From Enterovirga sp. (GTDB taxonomy: Bacteria; Pseudomonadota; Alphaproteobacteria; Rhizobiales; Beijerinckiaceae): 7,743 nucleotides of DNA. Location of the stretch: the NCBI GenBank assembly GCA_028290385.1, contig JAQGJZ010000181.1, forward strand, positions 1 to 7,743, in the 5' to 3' direction. Shown in pieces: positions 1-5,425 of the stretch; position 1 is the first letter of the stretch, and each line of letters opens with the position of its first letter. The notes under the pieces are model-generated. The model did not search any database. It was not told where the DNA came from and saw nothing but the letters and a program-made list of their open reading frames with translations. The position numbers and the translations under genes are program-made.

Positions 1-1783
1 CTGCCGCTTCGTCCCGCGCCGGCGCGGCGAAGCTCGGGTCGAGCATGGCGTCGAGCACGTGCGGGGTGAGCGCGACCGTCTCGGCCAGCCGCGGAGCGCT
101 CCCGAGGAGGTCCGCAAAGAGCAGCCGCAGCTTTTCGTGCGAGCGCAGGATTGTCAGCAGCTCGACCGCCGCCGGCATCCGGGCAAAAGCACGGTCCAGC
201 CGCGCGAGCGCCCCATCCGGATCGGCCGAACCACCGAGGGCCGCCAGCAGGGCCGGCGTGAGCTCGGTCAGAACCTCCCGGGCGCGCGCGCTGGTCACGG
301 CCGCGCGGCGGCCGAAATGCCAGCCGCGCACCGTTTCCGCCGCGGTTTCCGGATCGCCGAAGCCGAGGCGCCGCAGCGTCGCGACGGTTTCCGGATCGAT
401 CGTCGCGCCGGTGAATACCAGGTCGCCGAGTTCGGAGGCGAGTTCGGCGCCTTCCTCGAACAGGAGGCCGTAATGGTGCTGCACGCGCCGCGCGCGCGAC
501 GTGAGCGCGGACGCGAAGGCGGGCAGGTCCGCATAGCCGCAGAAGCGGGCAAAAGCCTCGAGTTCGTCCTCGCGCGTCGGCAGGCGCTGGGTCTGTTCGT
601 CCGCCACCATCTGCAGGCGGTGCTCGACGGTGCGCAGGAACCGGTAGGCATCGGACAGCTCGTCCCGCCCTTCCGCCGTGATCCAGCCCTCGTCGTGCAG
701 CGCGCCGAGCATGTCGAGCGTGCGCCGGCCGCGCAGCTTCGGGCGCCGCCCGCCGAAAACGAGCTGCTGCGTTTGGACGAAGAACTCGACCTCCCGGATG
801 CCGCCACGGCCGAGCTTGATGTCGTGGCTCGCGACCGCGATCTCCCCATGCCCGCGGACGGCGTGGATCTGCCGCTTCATCGCATGGATGTCCGCGATGG
901 AGGCGAAGTCGAAATACTTCCGCCAGATGAAGGGCCCGAGATCCGCCAGAAAGCGCTCGCCGAGGGCGATGTCGCCCGCGATCGCCCGGGCCTTGATCAT
1001 GGCCGCGCGCTCCCAGTTCTGCCCGACGCTCTCGTAGTAGAGGTAGGCGCCCGGCAGGGAGACGGCCGGGGGGGTCGAAGCGGGATCCGGCCGCAGGCGG
1101 TAATCGACACGGTGAACGTAGCCGTCCACCGTCCGCTCCTGCAGGAGCTTGGCCACGTTCTGGGCGAGGCGCGTGTAGAGCTTCGCCGGGGCCTCGGACG
1201 AGGCCGTCGCGAGGCTCGATTTCGGGTCGTAGAACACGACGAGGTCGATATCGCTCGAGAAGTTGAGCTCGCCGGCGCCATGCTTGCCGAGCGCCAGCAC
1301 GACCAGGCCGGAGCCGGCGAGGTCCGCGCCCGGCGCGAAGGCCGGCGCCTTCGCCAGCATGGCGAGTTCCGCAAGCGCGATCCCGACCGCGCTCCTCACC
1401 GAGGCATCCGCGAAGTCGGACAGCGCCGCCGTCACCTCGTCCACGCTCCAGGCCTGGCCGAGATCGGCCAGCGAGACGAGCAGCGCGTGGGCGCCCTTGT
1501 TGCGCCGCAGCTCGCGCATCGCCTCGTCGCGCGAGATCTCCCCCGTCACGAAGCGGCGGCCGAGCTCGGCCTGCGCGCGAATAATGGCCGCGTTCGACGC
1601 CTCCGGGGCTGCGCCGGCCAGGGCCTGGATCCGCTCCGGATCGACATCGACGAGGCGCCGCAGATACGGCGAATAGATCCCCGCGAACCGCAACAGGCCG
1701 GCGAAGGACGTCTCCCCCGGCAGGAGGGCATGGTGCTCGGGCGAGCGGACGCGCTCGGCGAGCGGTTGCGGAGCAGCGCTCAT
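1..1783 (-). CDS. glnE: Bifunctional glutamine synthetase adenylyltransferase/adenylyl-removing enzyme GlnE, N-terminal 594 codons (3' end outside window)
   Basis: GlnE attaches AMP to, and removes it from, glutamine synthetase, setting its activity according to PII and glutamine; it acts in the cytoplasm. Seen: one frame stays in phase from ATG 1783 to the window edge. It carries the family signature LVVLALGKHGAGELNFSSD followed by IDLVVFYD, with the nucleotidyltransferase aspartates at residues 178 and 180, and a second conserved block KLGRGGIREVEFF at 323-335. The last visible part (HVLDAMLDPSF, from residue 575) is the segment leading into the adenylylation domain. Family members are usually about 950-1000 residues, so the adenylyl-removing domain and the central region are present, while the second catalytic domain lies beyond base 1. 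The start ATG overlaps the stop of the histidine kinase as ATGA, which supports this start and translational coupling. Identity is secure; completeness of the gene cannot be judged. Confidence 0.97.
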   Translation of the reverse strand, partial: MSAAPQPLAERVRSPEHHALLPGETSFAGLLRFAGIYSPYLRRLVDVDPERIQALAGAAPEASNAAIIRAQAELGRRFVTGEISRDEAMRELRRNKGAHALLVSLADLGQAWSVDEVTAALSDFADASVRSAVGIALAELAMLAKAPAFAPGADLAGSGLVVLALGKHGAGELNFSSDIDLVVFYDPKSSLATASSEAPAKLYTRLAQNVAKLLQERTVDGYVHRVDYRLRPDPASTPPAVSLPGAYLYYESVGQNWERAAMIKARAIAGDIALGERFLADLGPFIWRKYFDFASIADIHAMKRQIHAVRGHGEIAVASHDIKLGRGGIREVEFFVQTQQLVFGGRRPKLRGRRTLDMLGALHDEGWITAEGRDELSDAYRFLRTVEHRLQMVADEQTQRLPTREDELEAFARFCGYADLPAFASALTSRARRVQHHYGLLFEEGAELASELGDLVFTGATIDPETVATLRRLGFGDPETAAETVRGWHFGRRAAVTSARAREVLTELTPALLAALGGSADPDGALARLDRAFARMPAAVELLTILRSHEKLRLLFADLLGSAPRLAETVALTPHVLDAMLDPSFAAPARDEAA

Positions 1784-3189
1784 GCGGAAGCCACCGGCCG
1801 GAGAGGAACGCAGAGCTGCACTTCGAGTCCGGGCTCGTTGTCGTTCAGCTTGAGGGCACCGCCGTGCAGGCGGGCTACGGCGGCCGCGATGCTGAGGCCG
1901 AGGCCGAAACCGGGGCGCGTCCGCGCCTGCTCCAGGCGGACAAAGCGCCCGAGCACACGGTCGCGGTCGTCCACCGGGATGCCCGGCCCGCGATCTCCCA
2001 CGGCGATGATCACGGTGTCCTTGTCCCTGCGCGCCCGGACGGTCACGGGGGCAGGCCGCGCCCCCGCGGTCTCCGTCCCGTATTTGATCGCGTTGTCGAC
2101 GAGGTTGGCGACCGCCTGGCCGAGGAGCTCACGGCTGCCATGCACGGAGAGCCCCGGCTCGACCTCGAGCTGGAGCTCGGTGCCGGCCTCCTCGGCGACC
2201 GGCTCGTAGAGGTCCGCGACCCCTCTCGCCACCTCCGCGGCATCGAAATCCGCCATGCCTTCGCTCTGATGTCCGGCCTCGAGCCTGGCGATCATGAGAA
2301 GCGCGTTGAACACGCGAATGAGGTTGTCGCTCTCCTCGATGACGGCGTCCAGAGAGGCGCGCAACTCGTCGTCACTGCGGGCGCCCCGGAGCGCCTCGTC
2401 GGCCCGGTTGCGGAGCCGTGTCAGGGGCGTCTTGAGGTCGTGTGCGATGTTGTTGGAGACCTCGGTCAGCCCGGTCATCAGCTCGCCGATGCGGTCCAGC
2501 ATCGCGTTCAGGTGCTGCGCCAGGCGGTCCAGTTCGTCCCCCGTGCCGGCGATCTGCAGCCGCCCGTTCAGGTCACCGGCCATGATCGTCTCGGTCGTAG
2601 CCGTCATGTCGTCGACGCGCTTCAGCACCCGGCGGGTGACGAACCAGCCGCCGAGGCAGCCGAGCACGCCGATGAGGAGCAGCGAGAGCCCAAACGCCCG
2701 GCCGATGATGTCGCGGATGCGCGCGCGCTCGTCGACATCGCGCCCGACCAGAAGCCGAAAGCCGCCGGGCAAAACGAATACCCGCACGATGGCGCTGTGG
2801 TCGCGCGTTTCTTCCTCCGCCCGACCATAGGCGATCTCCCGCTGGCCGGCGTCGTCGAGCGTGCCGGGTGGCAGCGAGCCGATGTTCCCGGCGATGCGCT
2901 CGCCCTGGAAGTTCGTGACGAGATAGAGCGATGCGCCGGGTTGGCGCGAGCGACGGTCGACGATGGCGACGAGCCGCCGGATCCCTGCCAGGCGGTATTG
3001 CTCGGCGAGGCCGGTGATCTCCGCCTCGATCGTATCGACGATCTGCCCATCGAGCACCTTCGTGGCGTTCCAGGCGACGTAGCCCAGGATCACGAAGGCG
3101 AAGACCGCAAAGGTGAGCAGATACGCGAAGGAGAGCCGGAAGGCCGTCGTCCGGATCAGCTTCGGCAGGAAGCTACTTTGCGGTGTCAC
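1780..3189 (-). CDS. Membrane sensor histidine kinase (HAMP, HisKA, HATPase)
   Basis: A 469-residue inner-membrane histidine kinase that autophosphorylates and should donate phosphate to the regulator encoded just before it. Order of parts: first membrane helix about residues 18-40, a roughly 125-residue periplasmic sensor of no family I recognise, second helix about 166-187, HAMP about 187-235, H-box NNIAHDLKTPLTRLR with the phospho-accepting His250, N-box NLVDNAIKY (362-370), G1 box DRGPGI (399-404) and G2 box GFGLGL (427-432). All catalytic boxes are intact. The start is GTG at 3189, inside the end of the regulator gene (17-base overlap); I see no good Shine-Dalgarno, which fits coupled translation. 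Its stop overlaps the glnE start by 4 bases. In several rhizobia a comparable pair lies beside glnE, often with a DegP-type protease on the other side; that is recalled knowledge, and no protease is present here. The sensed signal cannot be read from the sequence. Confidence 0.95.
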   Translation of the reverse strand: MTPQSSFLPKLIRTTAFRLSFAYLLTFAVFAFVILGYVAWNATKVLDGQIVDTIEAEITGLAEQYRLAGIRRLVAIVDRRSRQPGASLYLVTNFQGERIAGNIGSLPPGTLDDAGQREIAYGRAEEETRDHSAIVRVFVLPGGFRLLVGRDVDERARIRDIIGRAFGLSLLLIGVLGCLGGWFVTRRVLKRVDDMTATTETIMAGDLNGRLQIAGTGDELDRLAQHLNAMLDRIGELMTGLTEVSNNIAHDLKTPLTRLRNRADEALRGARSDDELRASLDAVIEESDNLIRVFNALLMIARLEAGHQSEGMADFDAAEVARGVADLYEPVAEEAGTELQLEVEPGLSVHGSRELLGQAVANLVDNAIKYGTETAGARPAPVTVRARRDKDTVIIAVGDRGPGIPVDDRDRVLGRFVRLEQARTRPGFGLGLSIAAAVARLHGGALKLNDNEPGLEVQLCVPLRPVASA

Positions 3190-3868
3190 GGACCATGTAC
3201 CCGGCGCCGCGGATCGTGTGGATCAGCGGGCGGTCGAACCCCTTGTCGATCTTCGAGCGCAGCCGCGAGACGTGCACGTCGATCACGTTGGTCTGCGGAT
3301 CGAAATGGTAGTCCCAGACATGCTCGAGCAGCATCGTGCGGGTCACCACCTGCCCCGCATGGCGGACCAGGTATTCGAGCAGCCGGAACTCGCGCGGCTG
3401 CAGCAGGATCTCCTGCCCGCCGCGCGTCACGCGGTGCGACAGCCGGTCGAGCACGAGATCGCCCACCGCGTAGCTCGTCGCCTCGCCCCGGCCGGCATTG
3501 CCGCCCCGGCGCGCCAGCACCTCGACCCGGGCCAGCAGCTCGGAGAACGAGTAGGGCTTGGGCAGATAATCGTCGCCGCCGGCCCGCAAGCCTTTGACCC
3601 GATCATCGACCTGGCCCAGCGCCGACAGGATGATGACGGGCGTTTCCACCTTCTGCTCCCGCAACGAGCGGATCAGCGACAGGCCGTCCAGCTTCGGAAG
3701 CATGCGGTCCACGACGAGCACGTCGTAATTGCCCTCGCGCGCCAGCGCGTATCCGTCGAGGCCGTCGGACGCCGAATCCGGACTGTGGCCGGCCTCGCGA
3801 AAAGCCTTGCCGAGGTATTCCCGGGCTTCGCGATCATCTTCGATGATGAGGATCCGCATGTCGCTCAT
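3173..3868 (-). CDS. OmpR/PhoB-family two-component response regulator
   Basis: A 231-residue DNA-binding regulator with an N-terminal receiver domain (about 4-118) and a C-terminal winged-helix effector domain (about 132-228). The receiver has the acidic pair Asp11/Asp12 in RILIIEDD, the phospho-acceptor Asp54 in VVDRMLP, a Ser at 82 in the Thr/Ser position (LSALG), and the conserved Lys104 in DYLPKPYSF. The effector domain shows LQPREFRLLEYLVRHAGQVV and ends in the typical recognition helix and wing, VIDVHVSRLRSKID then IRGAGYMVRD. It is the first gene of the regulator-kinase-glnE operon and overlaps the kinase by 17 bases, so the two are almost certainly cognate. Start choice: ATG 3868 is used, but an in-frame ATG lies at 3859 (MSD then MRILIIEDD), and neither has a convincing ribosome binding site. 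Expression probably begins in the stem-loop-rich gap upstream. Family assignment is firm; the target genes are unknown. Confidence 0.96.
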   Translation of the reverse strand: MSDMRILIIEDDREAREYLGKAFREAGHSPDSASDGLDGYALAREGNYDVLVVDRMLPKLDGLSLIRSLREQKVETPVIILSALGQVDDRVKGLRAGGDDYLPKPYSFSELLARVEVLARRGGNAGRGEATSYAVGDLVLDRLSHRVTRGGQEILLQPREFRLLEYLVRHAGQVVTRTMLLEHVWDYHFDPQTNVIDVHVSRLRSKIDKGFDRPLIHTIRGAGYMVRDTAK

Positions 3869-3890
3869 GGTAGCGCGCCCGAATGCGAAA

Positions 3891-3923
3891 CGGCAGGCCG
3901 GATCGCGATGATCCGACCTGCCG
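3891..3923. repeat. Interrupted inverted repeat just upstream of the response regulator start
   Basis: CGGCAGG (3891-3897) pairs with CCTGCCG (3917-3923), and inside it GGATC (3900-3904) pairs with GATCC (3910-3914), separated by a 2x2 internal loop and closed by a 5-base loop. The 12 base pairs end 23 bases before the response regulator ATG. It could be a leader RNA hairpin or a dyad operator, possibly for autoregulation; this is inference. Confidence 0.55.
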
Positions 3924-3941
3924 CAACGAGCCGCGAAGCTA

Positions 3942-3966
3942 GCGGGGGGCGACGTGGCAGCCCCGC
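3942..3966. repeat. GC-rich stem-loop in the response regulator upstream gap
   Basis: GCGGGG (3942-3947) pairs with CCCCGC (3961-3966) around a 13-base loop. A shifted pairing, GGGGC 3946-3950 with GCCCC 3960-3964, is also possible. This is the weakest of the four stem-loops in this gap and could arise by chance in G/C-rich DNA. Confidence 0.3.
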
Positions 3967-3982
3967 GTCCCGTTCCCTTCGC

Positions 3983-4020
3983 AGGGCTAGACCGGATTGG
4001 GGGGAATCCGGTCCCGCCCT
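3983..4020. repeat. 14-base-pair stem-loop between exoD-like and the response regulator
   Basis: GACCGGATT (3990-3998) pairs perfectly with AATCCGGTC (4005-4013) around a loop of six G. Across a small internal loop (TA/CC) the stem continues as AGGGC (3983-3987) with GCCCT (4016-4020). It is the strongest hairpin in the window. It lies 87-124 bases past the exoD-like stop and 115-152 bases before the regulator start. No T-run follows on the minus strand, so it is not a standard terminator. A processed 3' end, leader structure or protein site are all possible. Confidence 0.6.
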
Positions 4021-4053
4021 TGGGATGACCGGAACATAGGGTTGGCCGCGTTA

Positions 4054-4071
4054 CCGGGCTCTCTCGCCCGG
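4054..4071 (-). terminator. Possible factor-dependent 3'-end hairpin for exoD-like
   Basis: CCGGGC (4054-4059) and GCCCGG (4066-4071) form a perfect 6-base-pair GC stem with a 6-base loop, 36-53 bases after the exoD-like stop. No T-run follows on the minus strand, so termination there is only a possibility. Confidence 0.25.
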
Positions 4072-4106
4072 ATGAACTCTTGGTAAGGTGCGGTCCGGCG
4101 GCGCGC

Positions 4107-4703
4107 TCAGAAGATCGCTTCGAGGCCCGACACGACCGCGTAGATGAACCCGAAGCTCAGCGCGAGGCCGATCACGCCGACCGCCATTCCGGCCAGGACG
4201 ATCACACCGTCGCGCTCGACGAGGCCGAGGCCGACCAGGCACACCGCGACCCCGAGCGGGATCTGGCCGATGACCGGCGCCGCGACCAGGAGGCCGAGCG
4301 CCAGAAAAATCAGGACGACCCCGAGGAGACGGAGCGCGATCGGCGTTTCGAAGAACTCGATCCGCGGCCGTGACCAGCGTTCCAGCTTCTGCAGAATCGG
4401 CAGTGCCCGGCCGACGGCCCGATCAACCGCGTCCTGCGGCACGGAGCGCCTGAGGAGCGCGTTGGGCAGCCACGGCGTCGGCCGCCCGGCCGTGATCTGC
4501 GCGGCGACAAGCCCCAGCAGCAGCCCGCAGACGAGCGGGATGGGCGGCGGCATGGGCAGGCAGTTGGGCAGGCCCAGCAGCACCACCAGGAGGGCGAAGG
4601 CCCGGTCGCGAAGCACCGATAGGATGTCCGCGACGGTCAGCCGCTCGCCTGCGTTCCGCGCCAGCGAGGAGAGGACCGCAGAGATACGCGCTTCAGGAAA
4701 CAA
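4107..4703 (-). CDS. exoD: ExoD-family integral membrane protein (exopolysaccharide synthesis, ExoD)
   Basis: A 198-residue inner-membrane protein matching the ExoD family. The founding Sinorhizobium protein affects exopolysaccharide production, alkali tolerance and nodule invasion, but its biochemical role is unknown. Seen: a soluble N-terminal stretch with the family-like ERLTVADILSVLRDRAFALL, then hydrophobic segments at about 36-47, 53-72, 125-143, 147-163 and 167-192. The proline-rich LPNCLPMPPPIP (45-56) and GLVERDG (160-166) sit where ExoD proteins are conserved. The length is normal. No ATG or GTG is available upstream of the conserved part, so the start is given as TTG 4703, just before the ExoD-like sequence; an in-frame stop lies 36 bases further upstream. 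There is no good Shine-Dalgarno at TTG, but AGAGGAAAG lies about 26-35 bases before it. It lies 98 bases after usg on the same strand and may be co-transcribed with it. No exopolysaccharide cluster surrounds it. Confidence 0.85.
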   Translation of the reverse strand: MFPEARISAVLSSLARNAGERLTVADILSVLRDRAFALLVVLLGLPNCLPMPPPIPLVCGLLLGLVAAQITAGRPTPWLPNALLRRSVPQDAVDRAVGRALPILQKLERWSRPRIEFFETPIALRLLGVVLIFLALGLLVAAPVIGQIPLGVAVCLVGLGLVERDGVIVLAGMAVGVIGLALSFGFIYAVVSGLEAIF

Positions 4704-4734
4704 CCGGAGATCGCCGCGACGGAAAGGTGCTTTC

Positions 4735-4747
4735 CTCTAGCCTAGAG
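4735..4747. repeat. Short palindrome CTCTAG-C-CTAGAG upstream of exoD-like
   Basis: CTCTAG (4735-4740) and CTAGAG (4742-4747) form a 13-base perfect dyad centred on 4741, about 32 bases before the TTG start of the exoD-like gene. Two rare CTAG tetramers lie inside it. It could be a protein-binding site; the central spacing is too short for an RNA hairpin. Confidence 0.35.
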
Positions 4748-4763
4748 AGGCGGTCCGGCCAAG

Positions 4764-4798
4764 CCGGGCCCCTCCCCTTCGCGCGCCTCCGGGCCCGG
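4764..4798 (-). terminator. GC-rich hairpin directly after usg
   Basis: CCGGGCCC (4764-4771) pairs perfectly with GGGCCCGG (4791-4798) around a 19-base loop, starting 3 bases after the usg stop. Each arm is itself partly palindromic. No T-run follows on the minus strand. It may mark or protect the usg 3' end, or attenuate transcription into exoD-like. Confidence 0.35.
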
Positions 4799-4801
4799 AG
4801 C

Positions 4802-5071
4802 TCAGTGGAGGTACAACTCGCCCTTCACGGCCCGGAACTCGGCCGGGCGGATCAGGCCCGCATGCGCGACCTCGACCGAATGGAGCGGGCCTTCGAGTTC
4901 GCGCTGCCAAAAATCCAGGAACTTGGACAGGCAGGGAAACCGCGGCGCGAGATCGTATTGCTGCCAGACGAAGGTCTGGAGCACGCGGGGGTGGTCCGGC
5001 ATGCCGTACAGGATCTTGGCCGTCGTCAGCCCGTATCCCTGGAGCTGGCGGATGAAGTCCTCGGAGACCAT
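4802..5071 (-). CDS. usg: Usg family small protein
   Basis: An 89-residue soluble protein of the Usg family. The family is named for the gene upstream of trpF in Caulobacter, is largely restricted to alphaproteobacteria, and has no known function. Seen: full family length with highly conserved blocks GYGLTTAKILYGMPDHP (12-28), LQTFVWQQYDLAPRFP (31-46), FLDFWQRELEGPLHSV (51-66) and LIRPAEFR (73-80). There is no signal peptide or membrane segment. The start ATG 5071 is fixed by an excellent Shine-Dalgarno, AAGGAGGTT, four bases upstream. No trp genes are nearby; the next gene on the strand is exoD-like after 98 bases. A short reading frame ends inside its ribosome binding site (listed separately), and an AT-rich dyad lies about 66-105 bases upstream, so control at both levels is possible. 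Identity is confident; function is unknown. Confidence 0.93.
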   Translation of the reverse strand: MVSEDFIRQLQGYGLTTAKILYGMPDHPRVLQTFVWQQYDLAPRFPCLSKFLDFWQRELEGPLHSVEVAHAGLIRPAEFRAVKGELYLH

Positions 5072-5073
5072 GC

Positions 5074-5082
5074 AACCTCCTT
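5074..5082 (-). promoter_or_regulatory. Strong ribosome binding site of usg
   Basis: AAGGAGGTT on the minus strand is a near-full match to the 16S rRNA 3' end, four bases before ATG 5071. It is the best ribosome binding site in the window and decides the usg start. The TAA of an upstream 21-codon frame overlaps it. Confidence 0.85.
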
Positions 5083-5146
5083 ATGTATCAGCACGTACCG
5101 GCCGCACTCCCGCAATACTCATCGCTCGACCAGCAGCCTCAAGCAT
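5081..5146 (-). other. Possible 21-codon upstream reading frame before usg
   Basis: ATG 5146 (with a second in-frame ATG at 5122) opens a frame encoding about 21 residues (begins MLEAAGRAM, ends VRADT) that stops with TAA at 5081-5083. That stop overlaps the first bases of the usg Shine-Dalgarno. Neither ATG has a good ribosome binding site. It could be a translated leader coupling translation to usg, or chance. Confidence 0.2.
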
Positions 5147-5176
5147 AAAGATTAACGAATTCGTCTAATGCTTAGG
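5137..5176. promoter_or_regulatory. AT-rich extended dyad, candidate operator/promoter region of usg
   Basis: The core ACGAATTCGT (5155-5164) is a perfect 10-base palindrome. It is flanked by AAGCAT (5141-5146) and ATGCTT (5168-5173), and outside these CCT (5137-5139) pairs with AGG (5174-5176) across one bulged base. Spacers between core and arms are unequal (8 and 3 bases). An AT-rich block like this in G/C-rich DNA, upstream of a well-conserved gene, suggests a promoter or regulator site; the bound protein is unknown. Confidence 0.4.
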
Positions 5177-5234
5177 CGCAAGTAGCACTCACCTCCTGAT
5201 GGTGCTAACACGTCCCGCGATCTATACCATGCGA

Positions 5235-5259
5235 GTGCTTCCCGGGCTTGGGGAAGCAC
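5235..5259. repeat. Perfect 9-base-pair stem-loop in the divergent gap
   Basis: GTGCTTCCC (5235-5243) pairs with GGGAAGCAC (5251-5259) around a 7-base loop. There is no T-run on either side. It lies about 164 bases before usg and 167 bases before the BcsS-like start, so it could sit in a 5' leader or be a dyad binding site. Confidence 0.5.
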
Positions 5260-5425
5260 GAACGCCGGCCGAGGATTTCGGGTTCCAATAGCCGGATCGG
5301 CGTATCGGCGCCGACGCCGCGGAAATCGTTCGGGGAGAGCAGACCCACTCGACAGTTCGCGCGCCTGGGCTTTGAATAGACCCGGGCGGGCCGCCTGTTG
5401 CGGCCAAATCGAGGCAAGTGCCGCC

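Larger units (their letters stand above)
3869..4106. other. 238-base intergenic gap with four stem-loops between exoD-like and the response regulator
   Basis: No coding frame here is credible. The gap holds four successive inverted repeats (3891-3923, 3942-3966, 3983-4020, 4054-4071), each listed or described separately. It must contain the 3' end of the exoD-like transcript and probably the promoter or leader of the response-regulator operon, both on the minus strand. I cannot find a well-spaced -35/-10 pair. None of the hairpins is followed by a T-run on either strand, so no canonical intrinsic terminator is visible. Confidence 0.7.
5072..5425. other. 354-base divergent intergenic region between usg and the BcsS-like gene
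   Basis: This is the only head-to-head gap in the window and should carry promoters for both usg (minus) and the BcsS-like gene (plus). Positions 5141-5174 are strikingly AT-rich for this genome and hold an extended dyad. Other inverted repeats are TAGCAC 5183-5188 with GTGCTA 5202-5207, a 9-base-pair hairpin at 5235-5259, and GGCCGC 5389-5394 with GCGGCC 5400-5405. I find no -35/-10 pair with convincing spacing on either strand, and no credible longer gene. Confidence 0.7.

Noticed and set aside
59..2209. 716-codon open frame on the plus strand opposite glnE and the kinase 3' end
   Set aside because: Its product is arginine-rich low-complexity sequence with no family features, while the minus strand carries unmistakable GlnE and kinase motifs. 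Long antisense open frames are expected in G/C-rich genes.
1864..4039. Long plus-strand open frames (1864-3597, 3113-4039) opposite the kinase and response regulator
   Set aside because: Same cause: they mirror the codon pattern of the true minus-strand genes and lack recognisable domains or ribosome sites.
5180..5200. AGGAGGTGAGTG on the minus strand as the start of a gene
   Set aside because: The GTG opens only seven codons before TAG, too short to support as a gene.
5299..5318. GGCGT/ACGCC repeat around the palindrome CGGCGCCG
   Set aside because: Short G/C-only repeats of this kind are frequent by chance at this base composition.
5372..5425. TTG 5372 as the start of the BcsS-like gene
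   Set aside because: It would place 18 residues containing a CysCys pair before a complete signal peptide and has no ribosome binding site; GTG 5426 has GAGG upstream.
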